From Megaleporinus macrocephalus (lineage: Eukaryota; Chordata; Actinopteri; Characiformes; Anostomidae), in the NCBI GenBank assembly GCA_021613375.1, contig CM038711.1, positions 20,793,694 through 20,857,693 of the forward strand: a stretch of 64,000 bases of DNA, given 5' to 3'. Position 1 is the first letter of the stretch, and the number at the start of each line of letters is the position of its first letter. The notes below the pieces were generated by a model. The model was not told the origin of the DNA, did not search any database, and saw only the letters and a program-made list of their open reading frames with translations. Below are positions 1 through 15,300 of this stretch, piece after piece. The translations under genes and the position numbers were made by a program.

Positions 1-108
1 GACTCTGTCATTGCAGTATTAAATAATGATCAATTGCATTGAGTCCTAATTTGGACTTCAAGTACAATTCAGATATGATGTATTTTCAAAACAAAGTGTT
101 AGCTCTAC

Positions 109-370
109 TTTGGGTGTGTCGCAGGAGCCCTCTAGCAGCATGTTAGCTGACTGGCCCGGGGCAAGCTCCAACCGCATAGGTGACAGAGTGAAGACAGGGG
201 AATCCAGAGGTGGAGTCACCAGTGGACTTCTAGCTTTCCCCTCCCTGGAAGCATTGGTAGGAAGTGGGCCTCTGCGCCGGAACAGTGGAAATCCCTCTGT
301 GGCCCAGTACAGCTGGTGCAGACGGCTGCCTCTGTTGGTCACTCTAAAGTGGTACTGGCATGGACCAGAG
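109..370 (-). CDS. hydin: hydin exon (residues 905-992), last in window
   Basis: Phase 2 to 0, donor AAA|GTAGAG at 108-107. YHFRVTNRGSRLHQLYW and SPVFTLSPMRLELAPGQS match the family; a basic, Pro-rich loop lies between them. Following exons lie outside the window, left of position 1. Confidence 0.93.
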
Positions 371-3300
371 CTGTAAAGCAAATAGAGGGGTCTGTAAATT
401 CCAGGCTTTAGGATTTACTTAAGCTAAACTGGACAACACTTATAAAGAGCTTCACACAGAACCAACTGAGGTGAGCTTAAAATGTTCTAGATTGTGTCAG
501 CACTGTAAAACATCTTATACTCATTTCCTTAAAAAAAAAAAATGAATATAATGAAATAAGCCCAGTCCGATTTTTAAAAAGAGATACAACACTGTTGTTA
601 CATACTACTCCCTTCTGGGTCTGTGAAACATTACCCCAGTGCTGGGAATGTAGAATGGCAGAAGAGGGTCCTATACCCTTGCTTAGCCAGCGCTAGATTC
701 CACAATTCCACCCAGAGCTCCAGAGTATGCCAGTGAGGCAGCTCAGGCTTCCAGGGTATTGCCCAGTTCTACAAAGAGCACTGGCCTATAGATGCCTGCC
801 CTCAGGATTTCACCCAGTGCAACAGAGAGTACAGGCTAATGGACACCAACCCTCATCCTGCTACTCATCCTAGCTATTCTGCCAAAGCTGACTCCTGTCG
901 TAACCTTGTTTTTGCTGTCAGAATGAAGAGGGAGACCAGTTCAGAGTTTAAGCTTTTTATTCTTGGGATTGCGGTACCAACGTTTCCCTGAGCTCTCACA
1001 CCCTGGTCTATCCTGGTCTCAATGATGCCTTCCTGCTTCTTTACCCTTGTACACCTGGCCACGTTGTAACTCTTTTGGGTGGACAATGGTTCTTAAATAG
1101 AAGTTCCCAAGATAACTCTACAGGGTATATGGCCCTATATGGCGGGGATCCCAAAAAGCCCTGACCTTCCCGCAAGCTTTCTTTGCCACCTGTCTCTCAT
1201 ATACTGCTATAGTGTGTAAAATCCAACACTCCCCAAGGCACCTCATCTTTGGTGGTTTCTCTATCTGCCTCACCTAGTTTGGCAGCCTTTACTGGGACTG
1301 CCCCAGTGTCTTCCTGCACCAGTCTTCTTTATGCTCCCTGGGCGGCTCCTGTTCCTGTGCTGGCTTCATGCAGCTCCTGTTCCTGTCCTCCAAACTGTTC
1401 CAGGTCTTGTTCTCTCTATCTGCTCCTTCTACACTGCTAGTGCCTCATGCAGCTCCTCCAGCCCTTTCTGCGCAAAGCCAATGGACGTATTTACAGCTGG
1501 CTTTCCAGTGCTCCATTCAGCCAATCCCCACTACTGGTCTTGCCTCTATCCCCTCTGTTGCCCCATTTGATGGCCTGCAATTCCCTCTAGACCTTCTGTT
1601 GTATATAAATTAGAGATGGAAAGATCGATCGGCTATGTATCGGTATCGGCCGATTTTTTATTTAAAAAAATGGATCTTTCTCCAATTTAGCTGATCCCGA
1701 GAGCCGATCGATGGCGTTAAACAAATGAGCTTTCCAGCTAGCGTTTCGTTGAACCCCCCTCCGGTCAGGTTGCATTTCCTATCTGAACTGCAAGGTGGAA
1801 ATACATACCCTTTCACTTTCGACAGACTGACTAAAGCGGCACGCCTCACAATAACAGTTTGCGTTCCAGCATGTTTGTTGCCATATGTGACACAGACTCA
1901 TCCAGGACGTTTTGTAAAATTAGTCAAATTAACGTGTCTCATTGGGGAACCAAGACAAAGACGTATAACACAACTAATCTGATACGGCATTTAAGAGTAG
2001 CCCACCCAGCTGAATACAGTGAGTACCAGCAAACAGCAGAGCTAGCACGCACAGCTAGCACAAAACAAATAACCCAGAACACCGTGCAGACCAGATCTGA
2101 CTGGTACGAACAGTTCAGCAGCAACAATTGAAGATCTACATTTAATGATAGCAAGTTTTTGTTAAAAATAACCCAAAGTCTGCTTTTAATGACTGCAGTT
2201 TTGACTGCATGTATTTAATTAGCTTTTTTCTTTTTTAATTCAGGGTCTAAATTTAATGATTGCAGTATTGGCGATATTTGTATGATTTACTTTGTTTATT
2301 TACTGCTAATTTTGTTACAAATATTATGCTGTTTCACACAAGCTCATTAAAAATGGTAATAAAACAGTTTACAACATGTTTCATGACTTGCTTGTGCTAA
2401 TAACTACAAGTAGCCCTGCCGTGGCATATAGCCCCGCCTTCGATCAGTATCGGCTATCGGCCATCATTGCCAATAAAGTATATATATATATTTTATTTGA
2501 TATTTTCCACACCTTCAAAGTTCATGCTTAAAAGTTGCACAAACCAAGTAATCCTAAACACATGTAGTGATACTGAGGCCCAAGCTCTGACAGCGCCAGC
2601 AGTTCTTTTGTTCGATTTGCAAATTTTCTTCTTTTTATGCAAGCCCTGTTGTCAGTAGTATCTTCTTGACAGCTTCATATCTGACTAAAACTGAAAGAAT
2701 AAACAGAAATACTTGTGCATTTGTCTTCAGACTTGAAGCCTGAAGTTGTAACTGTGGCCCAATAGAATGAGTACTTTAGATGATTTATGACTAATTGTCT
2801 CTGACACAGGTATATGTTTTTTCCCAAATATAGCAGATCAGTCTACACAAATAATAAGTCACCAAGTAATCAGATGTAGCAACTGGGTCAGTATTTCTTA
2901 CCCAATACGTCTGGGCTGTTAACTACATTTGGAGTAATCATGAACAATGTGTAAATCTGACTGTTCTTAAGGTGCTTTAAAACTTTACAGCAAACTCAGC
3001 TTGTATTTTACAGTGTACCTGAAGTGGGCTCCAAGGTCCAGGCTAGGGGCAAAAGGTCTATCAGTGACGATAGTGGTGCCCTTGCCTGTGGCCGACACGG
3101 TAACTGTGTGGACTTGACTGTCCCGGACGGCCAGCTGCAGTTTGTCTTGGAAGGGCAGTGTGTCATTAAGCTGGGCCACCAGCTTTAGCTCAAGCTGCCC
3201 ATTTGGGGTGACCTCACCTTCTGCAGGCTCCACTCGCCACTGTGACCTTCTCTGAGCCTGCACACAGCACATTGCACAAAACAACTGTTTTTTACTCAAT

Positions 3301-6300
3301 GACAACATATAAATAATGTAAATAAGAGTTTAGAAATGAATACAGTATGCACAAAAGCACAAGAAGTACTGTTATTAGCTATGTGTTAGCAACATAATTC
3401 AATTTAAAATATAGATATTGACACAGAAGAATAGATGGCTTACTTTTGACCAGTTTGTATAGAAATGCACATTCCCTCATATCTGCGATTTATGAGTTAT
3501 GATCTCCCAACAATGAGATGTCACTCACACGCCTCCACTAAGACAAATCTTGTCTCATCCTTGTAGTTTAATGAGGGACACCTTTTAATGAACATCCATG
3601 AAGATACCTATGTGTGTGTGTGCTCTTTTTTCAGCATGATTCCCTTTATCTGCAACTTTTCTGGAGGATGACTGCAGGAGGAGCAGGAGGGGATAGAAGT
3701 GGAGTGAGAGAGGAGGACAAAAGATTTTTCTCTGGGGAAGAGTGCATGGAGGCTAATGGAGGCAATACGAGTTGTGTTTGTATTTCATGAGCTGAGTGAG
3801 CTGAACACTAGGCCAGCACCAGTGCTTTGCTATTCTCACAGAGGATAACGAGGGTAACCTTATACGCCAGATCCTTTGCACTTTTAAGCCCCTTTGCACC
3901 TTATTCTCTCTCCCATTCGTGATGGGAAACATGCCATTGAGGAAATCCCTGCATCTTCCACTCATCATCTTCTTTCTAAGCATTTTGCACACGGCACCAC
4001 CCTTGGTCTTCATCCGCTCTGTCTTCTCTTGCAGGCAGCCTCGACCATTAGCTGAAAGGCAGATTAAAATCAATTCCCATAATGCGCCGTGCTGATTGAT
4101 GTCTCCCACAGAATGTTTCAACTGGGATTTTTCAAACTAAGGAACGAGAAGGGCGGTGGGTTGTGAGTGGGTTATTCTGATTATGGTGTATTATTTATCT
4201 CTTCAGCGGGGCTCATCCTGCTATTTGGGCAAAGCGCACTGCATTCATCATGTTCCACCTGCATCTGTCCCATCGCTTGTTCCATCCAACTGTGGCTAAA
4301 CAGAAAGAAGCTATGCTCCTTTTTAAGTGCACAATGTGCCATGTAAACATCCACCATGAAAAAATGCAGAAGTAACTGCTCCAAACTGATATTAAGTGTT
4401 TGCAGGTCATTACGTCAGTGCGTGTGTGGCCCTACGTCTGTCTGAGTGTGTGTGTGTGTGATAAGCAGAGGGATGCCACTAAGCTGGAGAAGCGGCGAGT
4501 GACAGAAACCTACTCCCTGTAGCAGTCATGTAGAACCACACAGCGGCGAGTTCTGACTACTGATTCAGCTCACTCATTCTCGCTATCTCACTACCACCTT
4601 CACTACTGCTCAGTCAAACCCTGGGCGAAGACCAAGTTAGGCAAAATAAATAAATAAATAAATCCATAAATGTTCTCACAACCACAACTGCTTGGCCAAA
4701 TGCTATATAAAGTTCAAATTCTGACAATTCAGGCTCACATTCAGAGCTAAATACTTTTATAAAAGTAACTAAAATTTTTTTTGACTATTTTAAGACAGCT
4801 CGCTCTTATTTCCCATTTTTAGGTCAGTTAGGTCAGCTTTGATGTTTTTGATGTTGTCAAGCTTACTCAAAAAACTGCAGTCAATATAATTTCTGCCCAG
4901 AATGTGCTGAAATTATAAACTGATTCAAAATCATCTTGTTAAGAAAAAAAGCTTTTGTTTTAAAAAGAGTACTGACAAATTTCAGAATTAAAAACTACTG
5001 GTCTAACATACTTTAACATTGGAAAAATACTTTAAGTTTTGTTCCAATGCCGGTTTCTGTGGATAAATAAAAGCACTTACACGATCCAACATTCAAAATA
5101 ATGTAGAGGTTACCAATTTTTTTTTACCATGTTGTCTTACATCATACATTACTGCTATTACAGTATAATATAATCTCGATATGGCATTAAATTGTGCAGG
5201 TCTGGAAATTCAAGAAAGCTTAGTTCCTGTCCTTCTAAAGCAGGGCTATTCTAACACAGGCACTTCTACGTGTGTTCAGGTTCAGAAACTGTAAGACCAG
5301 CAGTTCCCAGTTCTCTAAGAGGAAGCAAAATTTGCCTTCACACTACCAAATTGACTGATGAGGCATGATACTGAGACAATTGGCAATTGGTGATGACTAT
5401 CACTGATAAAATAACTGGGCAAATTCTCAATGGATTAATGAATAAATATATATGGTATATGAACAGCACAAATGAGAGGTGAGCAAATCCTCAAAAGGTC
5501 ACAGCATCTGGCTGATGTTGTATTTTGTTCAAACTGATAATATTTTGGCAGCAAAATGACCTACAGCTATAACACACAGTTCCATGCAAAAGTTCAGGCA
5601 CCCTGGTCAAATTACATCTTTTGTTATTTTTGAAATGACAAGTAAGGTTAACTCTAGACTCTTCAACCTTTTTGCTTACACAAAACAACTATGAGTTCCT
5701 CTAAGCAGATAGAAACATGTGCTGTGGACTAAGGAATGGAACTCAATCACCATATCCCCAGGTATTTTTGTAGCTAAAAAGGAGCAGCATGGAAAAGAGC
5801 AGGTCAACAGGACAATGATGCAAAACACTTGAACCTGAAATAACCCTCGCCATTCAGCGAATTCCCTGAACATCATTAATAATCTGTGGTGGAGTAGACA
5901 TAAAATCCAAAAACAAATTAATTTAACTAAGACAAATTCATTGAAAACGTAGGTACACATTCATGTCAAGTAAGTGCAATGCGTTGCACATTGCATTCAA
6001 TAAAAAATGTAGGGAGCAATAACTGATCAAAATCAGTCACGGTCGAAAGGTTTAAAATGGACCCAAGTAGCCATCTCTGGAGTAAAGACGCTCTTTCCAA
6101 ACACCTATTTTACTGCCATAGTAAATCATCTAGAACAGATGAAGGGCAGATGAACCTGCTTTTATAAAAAGTTTGCATTCTTCTGGAACCTCACACAGCT
6201 CTTTCTGGCTGGAAGGCCACGCTATGCAAAGCCAACAAACCATTCAGCCGATCAGCTCATTCATGATACACATAATTAGGCTGGGAATTAATTAAGGGCA

Positions 6301-9300
6301 CAGTGTAGGAAGCTTGGGGAAATCAGGTGCGGTAGCAGCTTGCATGCCAGTCATGGAAACTGCAAAAAGCTTATCCTAGTAGAAAAAAAAGATATTGATC
6401 TCCCCTTGTTGCATCCTGACACTAACCACATGAGACCAGACCTACCATTTGTGCATGGAAGTGGGCCGGGATGGGAGACTGGTTGGACAGCTGCAGCGTC
6501 CTTGGGACATCAGTGAGCACTGGGATCGTGCCAAAGTGCAGCTCCGTAGCAGAGAGGGAGATTTCAGGGCCCTGGCCAACGCAAGACAGGAGAAGTTCCT
6601 GTGGAAAACATAGAGAGACTGGAGGAGCAAAATGTAACAGACAGAAACAGATCACTCCTCTAACTGCTCTTGATCAGTTATTTATCAATGGAGAAAATGA
6701 ATGGGGTCTCGAATAAAATCTGGAGCATATACACATTTATTAATGTAGCAAAAATGTACACATATGTGTGTATGAGGCTCAGAAGCTAAAGAGGTAATCA
6801 AATATTCTATTGGGCACCCTGCATGGTTAGTACCTAGTAGCACCCCCTTTGGCAAGTTTCACAGCTTGTAGTCAGTCTTTCAATTCTTGTTTGAAGGATT
6901 TTAATTCATTCTTCATTGCAAAAGTCTTCCAGACAGGGTTCGATTTGTGGGTCGTCTTGTATAAACTGCTCTTTCGAGGACTATCCACAGATTTTCAATT
7001 TTGTTCAGATTAGGGGACTGCGAGGCTAATCGCAAAACCTTCAGCTTGCATCTTTTAAGGCAGTCTATTGTGGATTTTGAGGTGTGTTTTGTAGAAGCCA
7101 TCCTCTTTTCAACTTCAGCTTTTTTACAGATCCAGAAGTTTTACAGTGTCCAGAATTGAAGTGTTCCTCGTGCGACTGGCTGCAAGACAACCCCAAAGCA
7201 TGACTGATCCACCCCGATACTTAATGGTTGGAGAGGTGTTCTATTCATGAACATACATTTGCTTACTGCAGTCAAAGAATTCTATTTTAACCAAAATATT
7301 CTGTTTCCAAAATGTATTAGGCTTGTTTAGACGTTATTTTGCAAATTTCTGACACGGCTTTTTGTGGTGAGGATGCAGAAGAGATTTCCTTTTGATGACT
7401 CTTTCATGAAAGCCATATTTGCAGGTGTCGCTGAACAATGTACCAGAACTCCAGAATCTGCTAAATCTTTCAAATTGAACCTGTGAATTTTTTCAAATTT
7501 TTAAATATTTTCTATATAATACCAGGTGTCCCATTTTCAATTTCAATCTTTAGCATTTTTAAATACTTTTTTGAATTTTTTTTAATTATTATTATTATTT
7601 ATTATTTATTAACCTGCACTGAAAATAATTGTGATTAATCTCAGACTTTTACACGTATGTATAGTAGTTTTAGTTTAGTTCCGTTTAGTTTAGTTTAGTT
7701 TTTCAAAATATGTATATCCATTAACACAAAACATAATAATGATAATTAATAACTAAATAAAAATACTGACTTAAAAGGTGTAGTTTAAAGCTTTAGCTTC
7801 TACAATTGTTTCAAGTCTGTGTATAAATTCTGTGTATAAATAATACAGAGCATATCAAAAGTAAGAAAGAGAATACATTTCATACAGTAATACGTAGTAC
7901 CTTTCTGTTTAACCATAGTAACAACAAAAAAAAGGATTTGCTATTCAAGTCAGACCATTTTTGTTCCAACAAGTATAAAAACGCATGTACACTCACCAGT
8001 GGAGGACTCTGTTGGCCTAGTACAGCAATGAAAGCTTTAAGCTGCAGCTGACCTAATGTTTTGGCCTGGAGGACCAGAGGGATCTGCTCTGTACTGTATG
8101 GCTGAATAACTCCTCGTGGATGAGGACTGGAGAACAGCAGAGATGGGTTCTCCTCATACTCCTAGAAACACACCCACAAAGACACATACACTTACAAGAA
8201 CACACTAGAGTGGGACACTGCGATACTGTAAATGTATGAACTCACAACAAATCAATTTTATTATGGTTCCATAACCAAACATCATTAATTAAGAATAAAC
8301 CATTAATCAACACGCTTAAAGTAAAACTCTCAAACTTTATATAAATCAGCTGAATTCTGCAGTAGTGCAGCAAAATATTTAAAATATTTCTTGGTGTGGG
8401 CCATGGAATGTTGTACGTCAAATATGAACTGTTGTTTATAGGCCATGAACTAAAATTAAATTAACCTATTTGAATCCTTCTTTTAATCTACAAGCCTAGA
8501 ATTAATACATCACAATACTTTCAAATTCACTGCTATTTGGGTAGGTTCATTTCTTTGATTAAAGGTTGCTTAGCTTTTCATCTTCCCATGCATTTACCTG
8601 AGAAAGAAGGCCATAGCACATAGGGAGGTCTGTGTCATTGATCAGTTTGACAGACTGCTGATAGGGGCAACCCACGAAGCAGTGCTGGAACTGAAGTATA
8701 GGGGTCTCTAGACGGACTTCTGGAACAACACACCTACAGGGACAATCAGTAGACAAAATGTAAACTTCATGAGTGATTGGTACAAGCTTTGTTTTGCTTA
8801 TCAGTTTGGAAGCCTTACCTGGCCGTGATTGGGAGAGCCAAGACCTCCTCGCCCACCCCCTGCACATCCACCAGCAGTGCAAGATTGTACTGTTGTACCG
8901 TGTTGGAGCACAACGTAACCTGCAGCACGTATACATACACAGTAGGTATTATTACATGCCTTACTATTTGAAAAAAGTCAGGAAATAGCTTCAATATTAA
9001 AGCTAACTGATTTGCTAACACGAATACAAATATTTATAGAATTCTACACTAAGATCAGTGATTAAATATATTTATATACTTTTATTTGCGCCGAATGCAG
9101 TGTTTTGCTCTAAACACAATAGATACAGAACACCTGGCGTAGCAACCAGGCAGTAAAAGTGCAGCAGAGAGTTCTTCAGGTAGCAGATTCTGTTCTGTAA
9201 CCTTGGCTGGAAGCCTGCTGGGCCCACTGTCATGAGGTGGCACTAGGAGTCATCTGCCTCCTCAGCAGCAGGACACAGCTGCTGACCCTTCATACAGACC

Positions 9301-12300
9301 CTGTTGGATCACCAGGCCTCATTTGAGTTTGCGCGAGTGACAGAACTGTCACAGATTGGGACCGGTGCACCCAGTACTCCAACAGGAGACATCCTGAACT
9401 TGGAGAGGCCCACAGACAGCCGGACAGATCCAGCAGATTAGTCCTTCTGAGGGTATGACAGCTAGAGCTGATTGGAAAAGACCACCAGCTGACAGGTACA
9501 CACAGTGCTGGACAGCCGGCAAAGGAAGCAAGGCGAGATAATCACAGCTTGATGGGGCTAAAGGAGGGGAGTCACCTCTCTCTGAGTTCCTTTCTTTCTT
9601 CTGCTTAGTCTTTTCATTTTGTCTACTACAGACAGCAAACCTTTTTTTTGAGCTGTCTTCAGATGATTAGGGATTAAAGTTGTGTTCTGAACAGAAAGGA
9701 ATTGAAATGTTCACTTCTCAGTCAGGGAGTTTCCAAAATAAAAGATAACAAGAAGACTAAAGAGGGTTTTGTCTTGGAAAGGGCAGGGAAGACAGACTGC
9801 TGTGTTTATGCAGTGAAGGAAGTGAAGGATCAAAAAAAGATAAACAACATAGAGTGGGAAAACATTCAATTGTTGATCAAATTCAACATTTCCATATTTG
9901 ATATATTAAATATATTAAAGTGTGAGAGTATCTGATGATCAGAGTATCAGTGCACCTATTGCTGAAAAGAATGTTGAGCACACTCATCTTGTATAATCCC
10001 CATAGAAAATCACTGCTAATAGAGCAGAGTATTCTGGTGCAGCTGCATGTCACCATGCCTAATGCCAAGCCTCAGCTAGAGAGGCTTAAAGCTCTCCAGT
10101 CTTGGGTTGTGAAGCAGTGGAACGGAGTTCTCTAGAGAGATGGAGCTGCAATGACCTGGAATGATGTTTGTGATCCAGAACTATTCATCAAGACCTGTAT
10201 TCACTAATGCTTTTGTGGATGAATGCAATCAAATCCTCATAGCAATGTTCCACTATCAAGTGCAAAGCCTTTGCAGGACACTTGTACACTGTGAAAAATA
10301 GTAAAGATCCTATGCAAAAATAGCTTTTTTGACAATATATCTCTCAGCATCGTACCTGGATGTCAATGTGGCTCAAAGCCCGGATGCTACCCGAACTAGG
10401 TGTAACTCTGAATTCACGGGGCCTCTCGGATGCCCTGTCTCCTGGTCGCCACTCATTCCTGTCCAGCTGTGAGACCTGCTCCATGCTGGTTACACTGTCT
10501 TTCCCCATACCATCTCCAGGAATCCGCAGGCCAAAGCTCATTGGTACCAGAGAGGTATTGCTGAGACGGCAGGTCATCGTGTTTGGAAAGCCTGCAGATT
10601 CAATATGAAGAGAAGTAAATAATCAAGACAACTTTGTTATTGGCAGAAAAACAGAACATGCAGGAACACTGGGGTTACTGGTGAATGGAACAAAAAATTG
10701 ATCATTTTGATTAATGTCTAAAGTGCGAGTTCATTTACCAAAGGACACCTCGCCAAAGTTGAGCTCAGGGATGCTGAAGTGGAAAGTTGGGCCCATTACG
10801 CACCCCCTGCCACACACAGAAGAACAGAGAGAGGCATCCATTAAAGACAACGCTTTGTACTGCCAGTGGAGAAGTGAAAGTCAAATGTGAAAAATGTGAA
10901 GGTAAAGTTAAAAAAACCTGACACATATGAAATGGCAAAACAATAGTGACTTCTTGAGGTGTAACACGCTACAGCAGCAGGGGTACATAAGTACAATCGG
11001 TTGGTTGGGGGTTAAAGGCAGAAAAGTACCTGAAGATTAGGCTGAGAGGCTGGGGATTCCCCCTTACAGTGAAGTGAAACTCTTCAGAGAACGTGCCCAG
11101 TTTGTCTGAAGAGAAGCGGACCTCCAGAGCATGGCAAGCCCCAGGCAACACCAATCCCTCAGCAGGATTAAACGAGAAGCACAATCCCATAGCTGTACTG
11201 GGCGGCACTAGCCTGTATGGGGCATCTATAAGCCCTTTATTGCTCACAAGCACCTAGGGTAAAGAAAAAACAACACAGAACCGAACCTCAATTGTCAGGA
11301 GATCTGTTGGACCACATAAAACATTATAAAGTTATTTTCTCAGTGACACACAAGATAAAACAGACCAGTGTTTTGATTTTCGCTTTTTATGGCATATTGT
11401 GTAAATTCCTTAAATGGCCAAATCAGATGTGGTTAGTTTGCAGCTTCCTTTACAATTATATTAATGCAATCCTAAATACGCCTAAAAAGAAAAGGGCCGA
11501 TCTGGGTAAGCAACAGAGTTTAAATAATTCAACGTCAAGGGTATTTGACCTGTGCCAAAAATCTGCTTTTACCGAGACATAATGAAAGCGTTTTTATTTA
11601 TTCATCAGCTGCTAAATTAAACTAAGGTAATCCATAGATCATCACCGACAAAAGATGGATTAAAATTGATGCTTCTTTAATGTCTTTTAATGGTGAATTG
11701 TTAAGTGAGAGTCTTCTGTTACTGCATGAACTCCATCTCCTGCAGAGCTATGGGCTCTGGGTAATGATGTAGGCATGGAAGAAGATAAGAGATGTGATCT
11801 CTGAAAGGTCACTGGGACGAGTTCAAATGACATGATAGATCTTCTCTGTAATAAAACTGTAATAAAAGCCAATAGTACCCATATTTGTTATAGGCTAGAA
11901 TTAAAACTATGTTTTTCAAACTGTTGAAATCATGCAATCAGCTTATAAAAATTCTTTGTATATACATGATCAAAGAAGCTATAAATAGTTTTTATAGTTA
12001 GTCTCAAACAGCTGCTCGTGTCAAAAATGCTGAATCTACAACTTGAAAAGGTAAGAACAGGTTTCCTCAATAAAACCTACTAATTCAGTAACAATCCTCC
12101 ACACATAGCACAAGTAAAGTCTGAATGTATCATATTGCACATAATTGTAAAACCAAAATAAAAACTATTTAAAAACGTATTTATTAATACTATCATTACA
12201 AGAAAAAAACACTAATACCTCATAGCTGTGCTTGGACCCAAGAAAGACGTTCCCCACATCCAACTGATCAAAGTTAAATTGCAGTTTGGGCCCTAAGCCC

Positions 12301-15300
12301 TCACCTTTTATACGTAGGGGCAAACGGGCCTCTCTGCCTACACAAAGAAAAGAAGGATAAGAAGGATACATACGTTATTTACTATGAAATAAGAAGAGTC
12401 TTCATGAAAAATACATTTTATTTTAATGGCAACAATACTTGATTAAAAGCTCACTATTACAAACTGTTTGATATTCAACCAAGCATGAAGTGATTGACAG
12501 GAAAAGTAAATCAGCATGACTAGTTTTTGACTGATTCATTGGTCCATAGCTGGAAATGTGGATTTTGCTACTAGCAAGATAAAACTCTTTTATTTAGGTC
12601 ACCATCCATCCATGAAAGTACTCTCTGGCAAACATTCAAATGAATGCAAATGTGAGCTCTCCTATGGCAGATGGACTTAACACACACATTGAAATCAGCA
12701 TGAGAGTGTCAGTACAAAAGAAGCAGGTCTTCCGCTGGTCTTTTCCTGCTAAATTCATTACGTTAGCAATAAACAACTACAGTAACTACACAGTCATTAG
12801 GTTATTCACTACCTGTGATGTCGCAGTACATAGTGCGTTGATAAAGTTTGGCTTCTTGGGGTTTGAAGATGATGCTGGCTTTGGCTGTCTGGTGTGGCCA
12901 GATGTCCCCCTCCTATAAACAATGCAGAGAGACACTGTCAACTTGAACACAGCAGTCTTTTCCAGTCCAGGCGCAGCTAAAAACTGCACCCCAGGTACTT
13001 CAGCTGCTTCTGGATTTGAGTGGAGGCTTGATGCAGCATTGTGCACTAATGCAGTAACAAATGTCATCACTATCAGAAAATACATATGCATTTTTCACAC
13101 CAGATAAGCTGAGCAGCTCCTCCTTACATCATGGCAATGGTCCAAAGTCGATCTGCACCTTAAGTCCTTCAAGTATTCCTGTCTTGCTAGGTATTGCACT
13201 GTGTCTCACCTTATATTTTGTTGTCATCTTTCTAGGTATCAGCACTTGTTTATGGCAGTGTTTGGGTGCAAGAGTAGTTTGGACCTGTTTGTACTAGATA
13301 GAAATACATACTCTGACTGAACACTAAGCCTTTACGTAAGTCGCTCTGGATAAGAGTGCCTGCTAAATGTGTAAATGTAAATTCACATACACACACACTG
13401 CTCACAAGGCCATGACACACAGTACTGTGCTTCGACAGGACTCCCTTAGTTAGTGGTCAGCAGCGGCCATGCAGAAAGTGACAGTGCAGGCATGACTCTG
13501 CTTAACCAGCATACAAGGGGGGTGGACATTCACACCAAAGTAGAGGTTACATACGCAAGCTATTCTTTTTTTACTGTCTTTTTCTCTTGCTAAACCAGAT
13601 CTGACAGGGTGGCAATCAGGGCCCTTCTCTCCACCCCATGGGGCTGTGGGTGTGTATTATGGGTGTGCAGGGACAGATGAGTTAGGGTGTCTGCGAGGGC
13701 AATAGAAATGGATGAGAAAGACAGAGTGTGGCTGGATATCCAGAGGGGCTGTCTCTATCCATCGGTCATAGCTGGAGGTGAGTTAAGGTTAAGATTCTGA
13801 GCCGAGGCTGTAACTCAGCGCTCAGATTTGATAGTGTGTATTGTATGTGTGTTATAGACACCTGTGGCTCTATGATCATGTGCTGGTCACCGAAAGCTAG
13901 GAGGTCCTGGCGAAGCTGCCTACGCCTTTGTTGAAATGTGCGTGAGAGCAGCAAGAGGCGGTTCCGCTGAGTGGGGTCAGCATCACATTCGGTCAGAAAC
14001 TGCTCCATCTCATCCTCCCCCTCCTCCTGCTGCAGCTCTGAACGGAACCTAGAGACAGGGAGAGCGAGAGTAAGCCTGATCGAAACATGACATTCAGACT
14101 GGGAAGAGCCTTCCAGTCCCCTTAAATGAAGAAGCCCTCTGACAGATTCCATTAACAACATGAACAAGACAGCCTTAAAATAAAACAATCCACAAATGCA
14201 CTACTCAAGCTGTCAGGACAGAAACCCCTGTGTGTAAAAGGCACACACACACAGCTCTGGGTGATAAAATGTAAAGCTAATCCTGCTGTAGTCTGATGAA
14301 CCTCAGTTTGTGCTGCTCCTCCTCCTCTTCAGTAGCAAAGCTCTTCCACTGGTAATGCACAATGCTGTCACTTCTATTCAGGATGGCCACTGTGCGCTGG
14401 TTAGCCATGGTGATGTAAGTCTTCTCCACCAGCACCGAGTTCTTGTCCAGTCTTACATTAACATCTGTGGAGGCTCCATACAAACTGATGTAGACATCTT
14501 CACCTGAAAGAGAATACAAATCGATCACACAGGTGCACAGAGCTTCATTTATCCACTCAGGACACAACAGATGCATAAATATATCTGCTTTGGGCCACTG
14601 AAGCCTTAGGTTTGTGGATCAGGAATAAAACACTGATTGAAGGGGACAAATAACATTTGTATTCATCAGATTGCATTTATGGAAAATCTAAAGTGAATGC
14701 TCCAAAGGGGGGAAAAAGGTTGGAGCTACAGACAAATACAGACTGTGATGTCTTTTTAGTAGTTACCAAGATGGCGCTGTTGAGCTACTGTGAGTTGCTG
14801 CTTGAAGATCTATTAAAACAAATGAGCTTTCACATAGTCACAGGGTACCATAGCAACAGCAACAACTGCAATTTAGAATGCAGGCCCAAGTCAGCATTGG
14901 AGGATGTAAATCGTATCAGCATTCTGATTCGTTTTGGATGGTTTGGCTACATTCAAAGCAGCAGCAGCACGCTTGACCAGATATCATGACCTTAACAAAA
15001 CAATGACGACTAAGAAAACACACTCACACCCCTGCACACAAATTGGAAAGACGCATTCAAATGAAGACGTAGGGCAGCTGTCATTTTCTCTTTGCACTGA
15101 TATACAGAGACAGATGGCTCAGAGGGAGTTGTAAAAAATGGTAGGTCTCATTGAGGACCACAACAAAGAGGTAATATATGCATAGTGTTATTCATTTTTC
15201 ACAGTTTTCATAGAAAGATGAAATCAGTCCATCAACAGAAGCCAACAGGGCAACACTGCCAGCTCGCGGCTGATTGACAAACACTTGGAGAGAGTGTAAG

